NCBI GenBank assembly: GCA_029556915.1
Contig: JAKQIT010000074.1
Span: 186,001 to 250,000 of the forward strand
Length of the DNA: 64,000 nucleotides
Direction of reading: 5' to 3'
Source: Pseudomonadota bacterium
Lineage (GTDB): Bacteria; Pseudomonadota; Gammaproteobacteria; Burkholderiales; Methylophilaceae
Below are positions 1-8,090 of the stretch, piece by piece (within the stretch, counting starts at the first letter, position 1; every line of letters starts with the position of its first letter). The notes below the pieces were generated by a model. That model did not search any database. It saw only the letters and a list, made by a program, of their open reading frames with translations, and was not told the DNA's origin. Made by a program: the position numbers and the translations under genes.

Positions 1-469
1 CTTTAGGGTTGCGGTTAATAGTAGAAAAAAAAACTTTGCCATCGGGTTTTACCAGCTTGGCACAGGCAGCAACAACACTTGCGGGCTCAGGCACATGCTC
101 TAACATTTCCATGCAAGTCACCACGTCAAAACTAGCAGGCATTTCTTCAGCCAGTTTTTCAACAGCAATCAGGCGATAATCTACCTGAGCACCACTTTCT
201 AGCTGGTGTAGCTTAGCGACATTAAGCGCTTTATCGCCTAAATCTATGCCGGTCACCTCTGCACCTTTAAAGTACATTGACTCTGCCAAAATGCCGCCGC
301 CGCAGCCCACATCTAACACACGCTTTCCACTAAGTGGCGCTAGATGGTTAATCCAATTGAGCCGTAGCGGGTTAATTTCGTGCAACGGTTTAAATTCGCT
401 TTCTTTATCCCACCATTTATGGGCGAGTTCTGCAAATTTTTGTAATTCAATCTCATCTACATTTGCCAT
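1..469 (-). CDS. ubiG: Ubiquinone biosynthesis O-methyltransferase (partial, 3' end outside window)
   Basis: The reading frame opens at ATG 469 and runs off the left edge after about 156 codons, so only the N-terminal two thirds is present. SAM-binding motif I (LDVGCGGG) lies at residues 52-59. It is followed by the acidic GIDLG motif and by CMEMLEHV, typical of UbiG, which methylates both ring hydroxyls during ubiquinone synthesis on the inner face of the membrane. The N-terminal [10 protein letters not shown] segment is a UbiG hallmark. The gene is downstream of the deaminase gene on the same strand, with a degenerate REP element between them. The gene frame is not in doubt; only its end is unseen. 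Confidence 0.93.
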   Translation of the reverse strand, partial: MANVDEIELQKFAELAHKWWDKESEFKPLHEINPLRLNWINHLAPLSGKRVLDVGCGGGILAESMYFKGAEVTGIDLGDKALNVAKLHQLESGAQVDYRLIAVEKLAEEMPASFDVVTCMEMLEHVPEPASVVAACAKLVKPDGKVFFSTINRNPK

Positions 470-529
470 ATTATTATTCCGAATTGATTTGCAAAAATCA
501 CTCAATATTACTCCGTACAAAAAACACCA

Positions 530-575
530 CCCCGCCAAGCCAACAACCATGCGGCTCGCAGCCCTATGCCAAAGA
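530..575 (+). repeat. Degenerate REP-like element (copy a)
   Basis: This stretch aligns with the dispersed 12-bp stem, 11-nt loop family. The 5' arm reads CCCCGCCAAGCC, the loop AACAACCATGC and the 3' arm GGCTCGCAGCCC, but the outer stem no longer pairs well and the CTCGGG tail is not recognisable. It touches the stop codon of the upstream deaminase gene and lies just before ubiG. It is the weakest of the eleven copies. Confidence 0.5.
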
Positions 576-1922
576 AGATATACTATTTTCCTTAAATTGT
601 TTCAATTTTGGCTGCCAAGTATTGACCACATTTTTTAGTTCATTTGGCTCTACATTTGCAAATACACCTTCACTGTAGCGTAACTCCCCAGCCACCCATG
701 TGTGGGTGACATGCTCTCGTCCACACGCATACACAAGATGTGAAATGGGGTCAAAATATGGCGCAATGGCGAAATCGCTTAATTTAACCGCTGTTAAGTC
801 AGCTAATTTGCCACTTTCAATCGAGCCAATTTTATCATCTAAGCTAAGTGCTTTTGCTGCATTTATAGTGGCCATTTCTATTGCTTGGTGTGCCGGCAAA
901 GCAGAAGCCTCCCCACTCACACCTTTTGCTAACAAGGCTGCTAGCCGCATTTCTGCAAACATATCAAGCCGATTATGGCTTGCGGCACCATCTGTGCCCA
1001 AACCCACATTCAGCCCTTTTGCTAGCATGGATGTTACTGGTGCTATACCGCTGGCTAACTTTAAGTTTGAGGTTGGACAATGCACGATATGGCAACCAAA
1101 CTCGCATAGCATATCAATTTCATGCGGCAATAGATGCACACCATGCGCAGCCACAAAATTATGACCGAGCAACCCTAAATCTGCCATACGCTGAATAGGA
1201 CGTGCATTGTGTTGCATTTCAGACTGCGCAATTTCAGCTTGTGTTTCATGCAAATGGGTATGAATGCCAACTCCTAATTGCTCGGCATAAGTCACGATGC
1301 TTTCAAATGTTTTATTTGACACCGTATAGGGTGCATGCGGTGCAATGGACGTAGAAATACGCGGATGATTGCGCCAACTATCATGCGCATCAAAGCCCTT
1401 TTGCAAGTAATCTTGCGCATCATTGGCGTAAGCCGTCGGAAACTCAAGCACCACCAAGCCCAAATTTGCTCTAATGCCAATCTGCGTAATAGCCGCAGCC
1501 GCTGATTGCGGATAAAAATACATATCATTAAAAGTGGTAATGCCACCGCTTAGCATTTCCGCACAAGCCAATAACGTACCATCTTGCACATAACTGGGGG
1601 ATACAAACTTTTGCTCAGTTGGCCATATAAATTGCTCCAACCATGGCATCAGGGAAACATCATCTGCAAAACCACGCATTAAACACATGGCTGCGTGGGT
1701 ATGCAAATTGATTAAACCTGGCATCAACACATGCTCAGTCAGTGAAACTACTTCTTTAGGCAGATAGCGTGTTTTTGCTACCTCGCTAGGGCAAATGTCC
1801 ACAATTTTGCCATCATGAATCACCGCAGAATGATTTTCTAATAAAGACTGACTTGGAATCACTGGCAGCAACCAGCGCACCTCAATAATTAAATCAACTA
1901 AAATAGTATCGCTCTTTATCAT
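564..1922 (-). CDS. mtaD: Amidohydrolase: 5-methylthioadenosine/S-adenosylhomocysteine deaminase-like
   Basis: This is a cytosolic metal-dependent amidohydrolase of the TRZ/ATZ group, about 452 residues. Metal ligands are visible as HTHAAM near residue 75, HTHLHE near residue 230 and GTDGAASHN near residue 310. The family deaminates 5-methylthioadenosine or S-adenosylhomocysteine. Pairing with a SAM-dependent methyltransferase (ubiG) is common in betaproteobacteria, though the substrate cannot be proved from sequence. I prefer ATG 1922, which gives an N-terminus [11 protein letters not shown] like relatives; a GTG at 1946 would add eight residues. The stop codon abuts a degenerate REP element. 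Confidence 0.85.
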   Translation of the reverse strand: MIKSDTILVDLIIEVRWLLPVIPSQSLLENHSAVIHDGKIVDICPSEVAKTRYLPKEVVSLTEHVLMPGLINLHTHAAMCLMRGFADDVSLMPWLEQFIWPTEQKFVSPSYVQDGTLLACAEMLSGGITTFNDMYFYPQSAAAAITQIGIRANLGLVVLEFPTAYANDAQDYLQKGFDAHDSWRNHPRISTSIAPHAPYTVSNKTFESIVTYAEQLGVGIHTHLHETQAEIAQSEMQHNARPIQRMADLGLLGHNFVAAHGVHLLPHEIDMLCEFGCHIVHCPTSNLKLASGIAPVTSMLAKGLNVGLGTDGAASHNRLDMFAEMRLAALLAKGVSGEASALPAHQAIEMATINAAKALSLDDKIGSIESGKLADLTAVKLSDFAIAPYFDPISHLVYACGREHVTHTWVAGELRYSEGVFANVEPNELKNVVNTWQPKLKQFKENSISSLA

Positions 1923-1980
1923 CCCAGCATTATATCGGTTAACCACCCATTTTTAATTTTTAACTAGCTTTAGACAATAA

Positions 1981-2004
1981 AAAACCCCGCAATTGCGGGG
2001 TTTT
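1981..2004 (-). terminator. Rho-independent terminator of ompA
   Basis: A perfect 24-bp palindrome: AAAACCCCGC, the central AATT, then GCGGGGTTTT. The T-run on the minus strand follows the ompA stop by about 17 bases. Because it is symmetrical it could act on both strands, but only minus-strand genes adjoin it. Confidence 0.88.
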
Positions 2005-2020
2005 AAAGTTAAAAATAAAC

Positions 2021-3124
2021 TTATTTACAACCTACTTCTTTTGTACCTTCAGCTCGAATTTCAACGCGACGGTTTGGTTGTAAGCAAGAAATTAATTTCT
2101 TAGTTGCTTTATTACCTTTACATTCAACAACCGGCTCAGATTCACCTTTACCAGATGATTGAATAATACCAGCATCAACACCTTGACCCACTAAGTACTC
2201 TGCAACTTGTGCAGCACGACGCTCTGACAATTTTTGGTTGTAAGCATCTGAACCGATGCGATCAGTATGACCTGTCACAATCACAGCTTTAATCTCTGGA
2301 TTAGCTTTAATTTTTGCAGCAGCATCATCTAAAGCAGCTTTACCTTCATCTTTTAATGCTGCTTTATCAAAGCCAAATAATTTTTCAGCACCCACAGTGA
2401 TGGTTTCTGATTGCGGCTCGCATTTAGCTGGCTCGGGAGCAGGTGCAGGCGCTGGCTCAGGAGCAGGTGCAGGCTCAACTGCAGCTACTGGCGCTGGTTC
2501 AGGCTCAACTGCAGCTACTGGCGCAGGTGCTGGGGCACCAAAACGGAACACGCCGCCTAAATTGAACAATGTATTTCCAACTGTTTCAGTTGTATTATCA
2601 CCAATAACGTTGTTGTTAAATCCTAACTTTGCACGACTCCATTGATGACGCAAATCAGCCTGAACACCAAATGAATCATTAAACAAATACTGCGCACCTA
2701 AACCAACATTCGCCAACCATGATGTTTTTTTACCATCTGCAGGATTTGTGTAATCTAAGTTGTTGCGTGCAACACCTAAGCCAGCCAATAAGAATGGGCG
2801 GAAGTTGTCACGACTGAACATGTACAAAGCATCTAAACCTAACGTCGTTTGCTTGTAGCGACCGCCAATACCTGCAACATCTAGATCTTCACTTGCACGG
2901 TTGTAACCCAAACCACCTTGAATATCCCAGCTTTGGCTCAATTCTTTACCTAATTTCAAGAAAACACCACCGCCATTGTTAGCTTCTAAATCGCTATCTG
3001 TGTTCATGTAGCTAGCACCAGGCACCACATACCATGAACCACGGTACATATCTTCTGCTGATGCTGAAAGTGCAGCTAAACCCAATGTAGCTGCAACAGC
3101 TAAATTAATCATGTTCTTTTTCAT
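2021..3124 (-). CDS. ompA: OmpA-family outer membrane porin with Pro/Ala-rich linker
   Basis: The protein has 367 residues. A signal peptide covers residues 1-23 (cut after ASA, before EDMYRG). An eight-strand beta-barrel-like domain runs to about residue 195. A linker of Pro-Ala-Val-Glu repeats spans about 200-235. The C-terminal OmpA peptidoglycan-binding domain carries TGHTDRIGSDAYNQKLSERRA. This layout matches OprF/OmpA proteins that anchor the outer membrane to peptidoglycan. A clear AGGAGC ribosome site precedes the start, and a strong terminator follows. Cysteines in the C-terminal domain resemble the disulfide found in OprF-type proteins. The gene appears monocistronic. Confidence 0.93.
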   Translation of the reverse strand: MKKNMINLAVAATLGLAALSASAEDMYRGSWYVVPGASYMNTDSDLEANNGGGVFLKLGKELSQSWDIQGGLGYNRASEDLDVAGIGGRYKQTTLGLDALYMFSRDNFRPFLLAGLGVARNNLDYTNPADGKKTSWLANVGLGAQYLFNDSFGVQADLRHQWSRAKLGFNNNVIGDNTTETVGNTLFNLGGVFRFGAPAPAPVAAVEPEPAPVAAVEPAPAPEPAPAPAPEPAKCEPQSETITVGAEKLFGFDKAALKDEGKAALDDAAAKIKANPEIKAVIVTGHTDRIGSDAYNQKLSERRAAQVAEYLVGQGVDAGIIQSSGKGESEPVVECKGNKATKKLISCLQPNRRVEIRAEGTKEVGCK

Positions 3125-3315
3125 TCGTTTTGCTCCTATTTATTAAAAGTACTTCTGGTGTCAATTACGCAATTTCTTTAGGATAGAAAAAACGTAAGAA
3201 ATATACAAACTGTATAAGCAGATACTACTCACACTTACCAATTTACGCAATGATTAAAGCGCATTAATGCTCGGTTTTACAAGGTTTTTGTTGTTTTTAT
3301 GCTAAACATAAGGGC

Positions 3316-4041
3316 TTATTGCATCAGCATTTGCTTAATCTGCCAAATTTTTTCTGGGCGAATGAATGAAGTGCGCAGATCACTTTCGCACACGCCACCT
3401 CTAAACCCCAAGTAAGTGGGGTTTAGTTTTAGCAATTGCGCTACATGTTGTGATTTAAGTGACCCTGCAAGCCCAAAAATTAATGCATTATCTGCCACCT
3501 TTTGCGCAAATGTCAGCAGCATTTTTTCATCAACATTTGTTAGCAAACTGCGGCCATTTTTTTCTGCGGTATCTAACATCACACCAACAAATCCTGCTTG
3601 TTTAATCGCTTCAATCAAGTTACTTGGATACGATTTTTCTGCAAACAGAACAGCAATGAGTTTTGCGTCTAATTTTGCAAAATGACTAAGGGCATTTAGG
3701 CAACCCTGATAACCCTCAGCATCAAAAAAGCCTATTTTTATATAATCCACTTTTGATGCCAGCATTTTTGACACACTATCGCGCAATAAATCAGCTTGCA
3801 TTGGAACATCCCCTACTGTGGCACTCGTCATTTTTTTTGCATTGGTCCGCTTCACATAAGTCACTACGGATTGCACAACATTAATAGGCAATGCCCCAAG
3901 CGCACCAGCATGAGGGTCTTTTAAATCAATCAAATCCGCGCCATTTTCAAGCGCTATTTGCGCTTCATCTAAACTGGTCACGCTAATTAAAAGTTGCGTT
4001 TTGTGCAAGTTAAGCAACGTTTTCACCTGATTGTTCAGCAT
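3316..4041 (-). CDS. mfnB: (5-formylfuran-3-yl)methyl phosphate synthase (DUF556)
   Basis: This is a 241-residue TIM-barrel protein of the MfnB family, which condenses two glyceraldehyde-3-phosphate molecules into the furan precursor of methanofuran. LISVTSLDEAQIALENGAD and DLKDPHAGALGA near residues 40-51 contain the family lysine equivalent to archaeal Lys27. DYIKIGFF holds the second active-site lysine. The start lies inside the 3' end of the upstream DUF447 gene, a 32-bp overlap, so the two are probably translationally coupled. In aerobic methylotrophs methanofuran-type and methanopterin cofactors serve formaldehyde oxidation. It is the last gene of the four-gene cluster. Confidence 0.9.
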   Translation of the reverse strand: MLNNQVKTLLNLHKTQLLISVTSLDEAQIALENGADLIDLKDPHAGALGALPINVVQSVVTYVKRTNAKKMTSATVGDVPMQADLLRDSVSKMLASKVDYIKIGFFDAEGYQGCLNALSHFAKLDAKLIAVLFAEKSYPSNLIEAIKQAGFVGVMLDTAEKNGRSLLTNVDEKMLLTFAQKVADNALIFGLAGSLKSQHVAQLLKLNPTYLGFRGGVCESDLRTSFIRPEKIWQIKQMLMQ

Positions 4042-4585
4042 AAAAATTATCGATTTTTTCCATTAACCAGCCCCAAGCCTCTAGTTCACGCGCACCTGCA
4101 GTTTTATCAATCGCAATTTTTAAGTAATTGATTTCATTTTCAATTTTCTCCCGCGGCAATAAATGCAAGCGACTTACCAGCACGGCTAATTCAATCACCG
4201 CCGCCTGTGCACGATTAAACCCTTGAAATGCCTGATGCTGTGCTTCTAACACCACTTCAAAACTGAGCTGCGGGCGTAATTCATCATCTTGCACATTCAC
4301 GAGCTTGAGCTCTTTATGTGCCAACGTATTGGACAAACGAACGCCATTTACTTTTTCAGCGGCCTGTAAATTTAAGTCTTGATGGCGAGTGAGCGCACCG
4401 GCAAAGACACGCACATCATCGGTTAGGTTCATCACCGCACACTCTGTGGCAAGGATATTTGCTAACGTTGTAGAAGGTTTAAATGGCGAAATGACAACCA
4501 AATTACCTGCATAACGCACGCCAAATGGCGTGACGTGTGGTTTTCCTTGCGCATCAACCGTGCTAATAATGGTTTCAAAAATCAT
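4010..4585 (-). CDS. DUF447 family protein, methanopterin-cluster gene
   Basis: The 191-residue product has an N-terminal flavin-reductase-like split-barrel signature (ETIISTVDAQGKPHVTPFGVRY) and a helical C-terminal half. DUF447 proteins are found in methanogens and in bacteria that make tetrahydromethanopterin. Their reaction is unknown to me, so I assign no activity. It overlaps the upstream gene by 11 bp and the downstream mfnB by 32 bp, which argues for one transcript and coupled translation. The association with cofactor synthesis is inferred from context. Confidence 0.85.
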   Translation of the reverse strand: MIFETIISTVDAQGKPHVTPFGVRYAGNLVVISPFKPSTTLANILATECAVMNLTDDVRVFAGALTRHQDLNLQAAEKVNGVRLSNTLAHKELKLVNVQDDELRPQLSFEVVLEAQHQAFQGFNRAQAAVIELAVLVSRLHLLPREKIENEINYLKIAIDKTAGARELEAWGWLMEKIDNFYAEQSGENVA

Positions 4586-5993
4586 TTTTCTTTGAGTGTG
4601 TCTTTTCTTTTATTGAAGCTTCACGATGGGCTGCTTTTGGCAACTTATTAGCTTCTAAACCCGCAACACCCCAAGCTAATATTTCATCTTGCACATAACG
4701 CTTACCTAGTTGATACGCAATTTGCGCGCGCGCGAGTTCCACCCCCAAATAAAACGCATGAGAGGCATCATTTTCCACCCCAAGTTTAGGGTAAAACACA
4801 AATGGGTCTACAGCCAATTGCGCCCCATCCCGATTATATACATGCACGCCAGCGTCGCTCACCATAATTCTAAAGCTAGGGTCTTTAATTTGTGCAGCAA
4901 ATTCAGCCACTTCATCCGCATTGTATGGAAATGGTTTTCTATCATGCAACCCGAGCAGTCCATTGCTGTAGCCACGTGGTAAGCGGTCATCTTGCTTGGC
5001 AGCAAACATTACGCGTCGCGCAATATCCGCCTCGGCAATCGCATTCACGGCATGGGGGCTCACAGAAGTGGCCAACACCGCATTGATATTCAACTCTGAA
5101 ATCAGCCCAAATAACAGCGCATTGATGCCCGTGGTGTCAGCATCCGTCAACTCCGTGACGTTACCAACGCCCATCATGATAGGAATGTTGGGGTGTTTTT
5201 TGCGCAGTTTGTGATAACGTACAATCGAATCTGCCAGCCCAAAATGAATCGGGTCTAAAATCGGGTCGGCAATAAAATCTTTGCCTTTTTTCAGGCAAAT
5301 TTCAATGGCGCGATAAAGCGACGCCAAACTGCCCGCTTTTGCCGGAATCAAAATAGGCGTAGAAGCCACTTCATCAGCAATCCATAAAGTTTTTTCGGTC
5401 AAACTCAATAAATAATCTGCACCAAATTTACCTGCCAGCAACAATTCATCGACATTGATAGAATCCACGCTGACTTTAAAGTTTGCTTGTTTTAACGCTT
5501 TAATCGCTTCTGCTAAATGCGAAAATGGCCGATTGGGTAAGCAACCTAAATCGATGACATTCGCGCCTTGCGCTTGAAAACGGGCAGCTTTGGCAAGGAT
5601 TTGTTCAACGGTTAAATCAGGCGCATCGACGATTTCAGCAAAAATCTGTGTGCTGTATTGGCTTAAATCTGGTGATTTTCCAGCTTGCCCAAAATACTGT
5701 GGCAAGTCTTTTAAATCGTTCGGGCCGCGTTCCACGGGGATGCCAAATTGGCGGTGTAATTGACTTAAATCGCCTTGACATAACCCTGGCAAAATCATTT
5801 TATTCGCTTCACCTGTGCTTTTTAGACGACGCGCAATCATTTCTGGGGTCATGAGTGCCGCCACAGAAACGCCCATTTGCTCGATACGATATTTAAATGT
5901 TGGTGTTTTAGGATTGGCTTGCACTTCTTGCAGTACTTTTTGCAAACTTTTTTCAGCTAATTTACCCGTTAAAAAAAGTAAGTTTTCAGCCAT
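4575..5993 (-). CDS. Dihydropteroate synthase-like protein of tetrahydromethanopterin biosynthesis
   Basis: The protein has 472 residues from ATG 5993 (MAENLLFLTGKLAEK), the start used in relatives. The open frame extends upstream to 6086 but through REP sequence and the end of the previous gene, so that extension is rejected. The N-terminal domain (about 1-110) is a small alpha/beta domain found in this family. The central part is a pterin-binding TIM barrel with GANVIDLGCLP, KVSVDSIN and PIMMGVGNVTELTDADTTGIN. It is distinct from folate FolP and is restricted to organisms with methanopterin. It probably joins the pterin to the aminobenzene-ribofuranosyl part, but that role is inferred. Only one base separates it from the upstream flavoprotein stop. 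Confidence 0.88.
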   Translation of the reverse strand: MAENLLFLTGKLAEKSLQKVLQEVQANPKTPTFKYRIEQMGVSVAALMTPEMIARRLKSTGEANKMILPGLCQGDLSQLHRQFGIPVERGPNDLKDLPQYFGQAGKSPDLSQYSTQIFAEIVDAPDLTVEQILAKAARFQAQGANVIDLGCLPNRPFSHLAEAIKALKQANFKVSVDSINVDELLLAGKFGADYLLSLTEKTLWIADEVASTPILIPAKAGSLASLYRAIEICLKKGKDFIADPILDPIHFGLADSIVRYHKLRKKHPNIPIMMGVGNVTELTDADTTGINALLFGLISELNINAVLATSVSPHAVNAIAEADIARRVMFAAKQDDRLPRGYSNGLLGLHDRKPFPYNADEVAEFAAQIKDPSFRIMVSDAGVHVYNRDGAQLAVDPFVFYPKLGVENDASHAFYLGVELARAQIAYQLGKRYVQDEILAWGVAGLEANKLPKAAHREASIKEKTHSKKNDF

Positions 5994-5994
5994 T

Positions 5995-6579
5995 TTAAGC
6001 ACATCTTCCTGCATGCACCTCTGCAAGCCGCATGGATACTGCCTCGCAGAGGATCGAAAAACTCTCGGCGATTTTTGTATGTTCAAAAGTGGCTAATTTT
6101 TCCACATTCTCTAAGTCAATTTTTCTCGGATAAACTTGCACGATATTTTCACGTGGCGCTTCAGATTCTATAAATGGAATGTCAGGCTCCGGCGCGGTAT
6201 CGCAAGCAAAAATGATGCTAGGCACTCGCGTTTTACCAGCTTGGGCATATAAATTAGTGACCAAGCTATCAGAAAAGCCGTAGGCCATTTTGGCGATGGT
6301 GTTAGAAGTGGCTGGCGAGATGACTAGCGTGTGATAAACGCCTTCATAAAACAAACCCACAGGCACACTACTGGCCGTCTTATCTTGGTAAACTTTATGA
6401 CCCATCGCATCAAGCTGCATTTGAAAGCCATATTGCTTGATAATTTCTGCCGCTGCTTTACTCAAGTAAACATCTACATTTTGTAGTCTAGCAAGCAAGG
6501 CTAAAGACTCGCGCAGATAATGCCCTGAACCCGTAATTGCCCAAGCGAGGCGTTGTTGATTAGAAATTGACATGACCAT
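5995..6579 (-). CDS. DmrB-like flavoprotein, dihydromethanopterin reductase (acceptor)
   Basis: This 194-residue flavoprotein belongs to the archaeal-type family that includes the FMN enzyme DmrB, which reduces dihydromethanopterin to tetrahydromethanopterin. The N-terminal AWAITGSGHYLRESLALLARL and the central VISPATSNTIAKMAYGFSDSLVTN are the flavin-site segments. Start choice is ATG 6579, or ATG 6573 two codons later. It heads the C1-carrier cluster. The last roughly 15 codons (from LCEAVSMRL onward) are encoded by a REP element at 6018-6070, so the natural C-terminus has been replaced or extended. Whether the tail is tolerated is unknown. Confidence 0.82.
   Translation of the reverse strand: MVMSISNQQRLAWAITGSGHYLRESLALLARLQNVDVYLSKAAAEIIKQYGFQMQLDAMGHKVYQDKTASSVPVGLFYEGVYHTLVISPATSNTIAKMAYGFSDSLVTNLYAQAGKTRVPSIIFACDTAPEPDIPFIESEAPRENIVQVYPRKIDLENVEKLATFEHTKIAESFSILCEAVSMRLAEVHAGRCA
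6018..6070 (+). repeat. REP-like element (copy b) inside a coding 3' end
   Basis: The 5' arm CCTCTGCAAGCC, loop GCATGGATACT and 3' arm GCCTCGCAGAGG are followed by a tail ending CTCTCGGCG. The loop is the reverse complement of the loop in most other copies while the tail stays on the same side. The whole element lies within the last codons of the DmrB-like gene. Confidence 0.85.
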
Positions 6580-6591
6580 AATCTATCACAG

Positions 6592-6710
6592 AAAACGCAA
6601 ATTGCTAAGCAAGACAAGGCGCATGAAAAAAATCGAGCGCCGCATAGGGGCTCTATGTAAGCGAAGATTTTTTAAGTAGCAACGTAGTATTGCAACGCAA
6701 TTTACGTTTT
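6592..6710. repeat. Large intergenic inverted repeat (nested cruciform)
   Basis: The outer arms AAAACGCAAATTGC (6592-6605) and GCAATTTACGTTTT (6697-6710) pair with one mismatch. Nested inside are AAAAAAATC (6626-6634) with GATTTTTT (6666-6673), and CATAG (6643-6647) with CTATG (6653-6657). It fills the gap between the purA stop, which it overlaps, and the DmrB-like gene. It could be a bidirectional transcript-end structure or a small non-autonomous mobile repeat. No second copy was seen in the window. Confidence 0.6.
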
Positions 6711-8037
6711 ATGCAAAGGGGTGCTCAATCACAATAGTCTCATCACGCTCTGGCCCCGTTGAAACAATCGCAATGGGCACGCCGCATAAGGCTTCTAGGC
6801 GTTTTAAGTAGTTTTGTGCTGCTTTTGGCAAGCCATCCCAAGTTTTCACACCAAAAGTATTTTCAGTCCAGCCAGCAACAGTTTCATAAATTGGCTTGCA
6901 CCCTGCAACATCATCCGCGCCAATCGGCAGTACATCAATTTTTTGTCCATTGAGCTCGTAGCCAATACAAATATTGAGCTCTTTAATACCATCTAGCACA
7001 TCCAGCTTGGTGATACAGAGGCCAGTCAAACCGTTAATCATCGCCGAACGACGTAAAGCAGCTGCATCAAACCAGCCACAACGGCGTTTACGCTTGGTGA
7101 CTGTGCCAATTTCTTGACCTTTCACAGACATTTGCGTGCCTGGTGCACCTTCGGTATCAATATCTAACTCACTTGGGAATGGGCCGCCACCTACACGGGT
7201 GGTATAAGCTTTGGTAATGCCCAACACATAATGCAGCATATTGGCGCCAACACCTGTACCAGCAGAAGCTTGGCCGGCAATACAGTTGCTGGAAGTAACA
7301 TACGGATAAGTACCATGATCAATATCCAACAACGTGCCCTGCGCGCCTTCAAACAGCATGTTTTCACCACGTGCATTGGCTGCATATAAATCAGCAGAAA
7401 TGTCAGAAATCATCGGCTTTAAGGCAATCGCATGCTGCATACTAGTATCGTATTGTTGATTAAAATCAACCGCTTTTGCGCTCAAATAGTTAGTTAAAAC
7501 AAAGTTATGGTAATCCATTACTTCTTTTAATTTTTCAGCAAAGCGCTCTGGGTAAAATAAATCATAAACGCGCAAGGCACGGCGCGCGACTTTATCTTCA
7601 TAACACGGGCCGATGCCTTTACCTGTCGTGCCAATTTTAACGGCGCGTTTCGCCTCGCGTGCGGTGTCGAGCGCCACATGGTGACTTAAAATGAGTGGGC
7701 AGCCAGAACTTACTTTTAGGCGATTTTTAACTTCTAAGCCATCTTTTTCTAATGCGGAAATTTCGTTTAACAAGTGCCCAGCATCTAGCACCACGCCGTT
7801 GCCGATATAACAATTGATACCAGAACGCACAATACCTGAAGGTACCAGATTAAGCTTGTAAACACGCTGTGCTTCACCCTGACCAACCACTAATGTATGC
7901 CCCGCATTGTGTCCACCTTGAAAGCGCACCACGCCTTGCGCATGATCTGTCAACCAATCAACTATTTTACCTTTACCTTCGTCACCCCATTGCGTGCCAA
8001 TGACCACCACGTTTTTTGCTGCTGTATTTTTTGCCAT
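6709..8037 (-). CDS. purA: Adenylosuccinate synthetase
   Basis: The 442-residue enzyme joins IMP and aspartate with GTP in the first committed step to AMP. The N-terminal [11 protein letters not shown] (residues 14-24) is the GTP-binding loop. QGGHNAGHT and [14 protein letters not shown] are further IMP/GTP-site signatures, and [12 protein letters not shown] is the conserved central segment. Length is normal. It lies 53 bp downstream of hisZ as the last gene of the hfq cluster, an order common in betaproteobacteria. Confidence 0.98.
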   Translation of the reverse strand: MAKNTAAKNVVVIGTQWGDEGKGKIVDWLTDHAQGVVRFQGGHNAGHTLVVGQGEAQRVYKLNLVPSGIVRSGINCYIGNGVVLDAGHLLNEISALEKDGLEVKNRLKVSSGCPLILSHHVALDTAREAKRAVKIGTTGKGIGPCYEDKVARRALRVYDLFYPERFAEKLKEVMDYHNFVLTNYLSAKAVDFNQQYDTSMQHAIALKPMISDISADLYAANARGENMLFEGAQGTLLDIDHGTYPYVTSSNCIAGQASAGTGVGANMLHYVLGITKAYTTRVGGGPFPSELDIDTEGAPGTQMSVKGQEIGTVTKRKRRCGWFDAAALRRSAMINGLTGLCITKLDVLDGIKELNICIGYELNGQKIDVLPIGADDVAGCKPIYETVAGWTENTFGVKTWDGLPKAAQNYLKRLEALCGVPIAIVSTGPERDETIVIEHPFA

Positions 8038-8090
8038 GATTAAAGTACTTTTTAATAATATCTAAGAATTTTTGTGTTGTTGATTGGAGG

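Noticed and set aside
564-1546. Several plus- and minus-strand frames of 80-150 codons over the deaminase gene
   Set aside because: They are shadow frames of a gene with clear catalytic motifs and lack start signals.
2397-2645. Plus-strand Gly/Ala-repeat frame inside ompA
   Set aside because: It is the antisense of the Pro-Ala linker codons and has no independent support.
5994-6086. Extended N-terminus of the DHPS-like protein from 6086
   Set aside because: The extra 31 codons lie in REP sequence and the upstream coding end; family members start at the MAENLLFL position.
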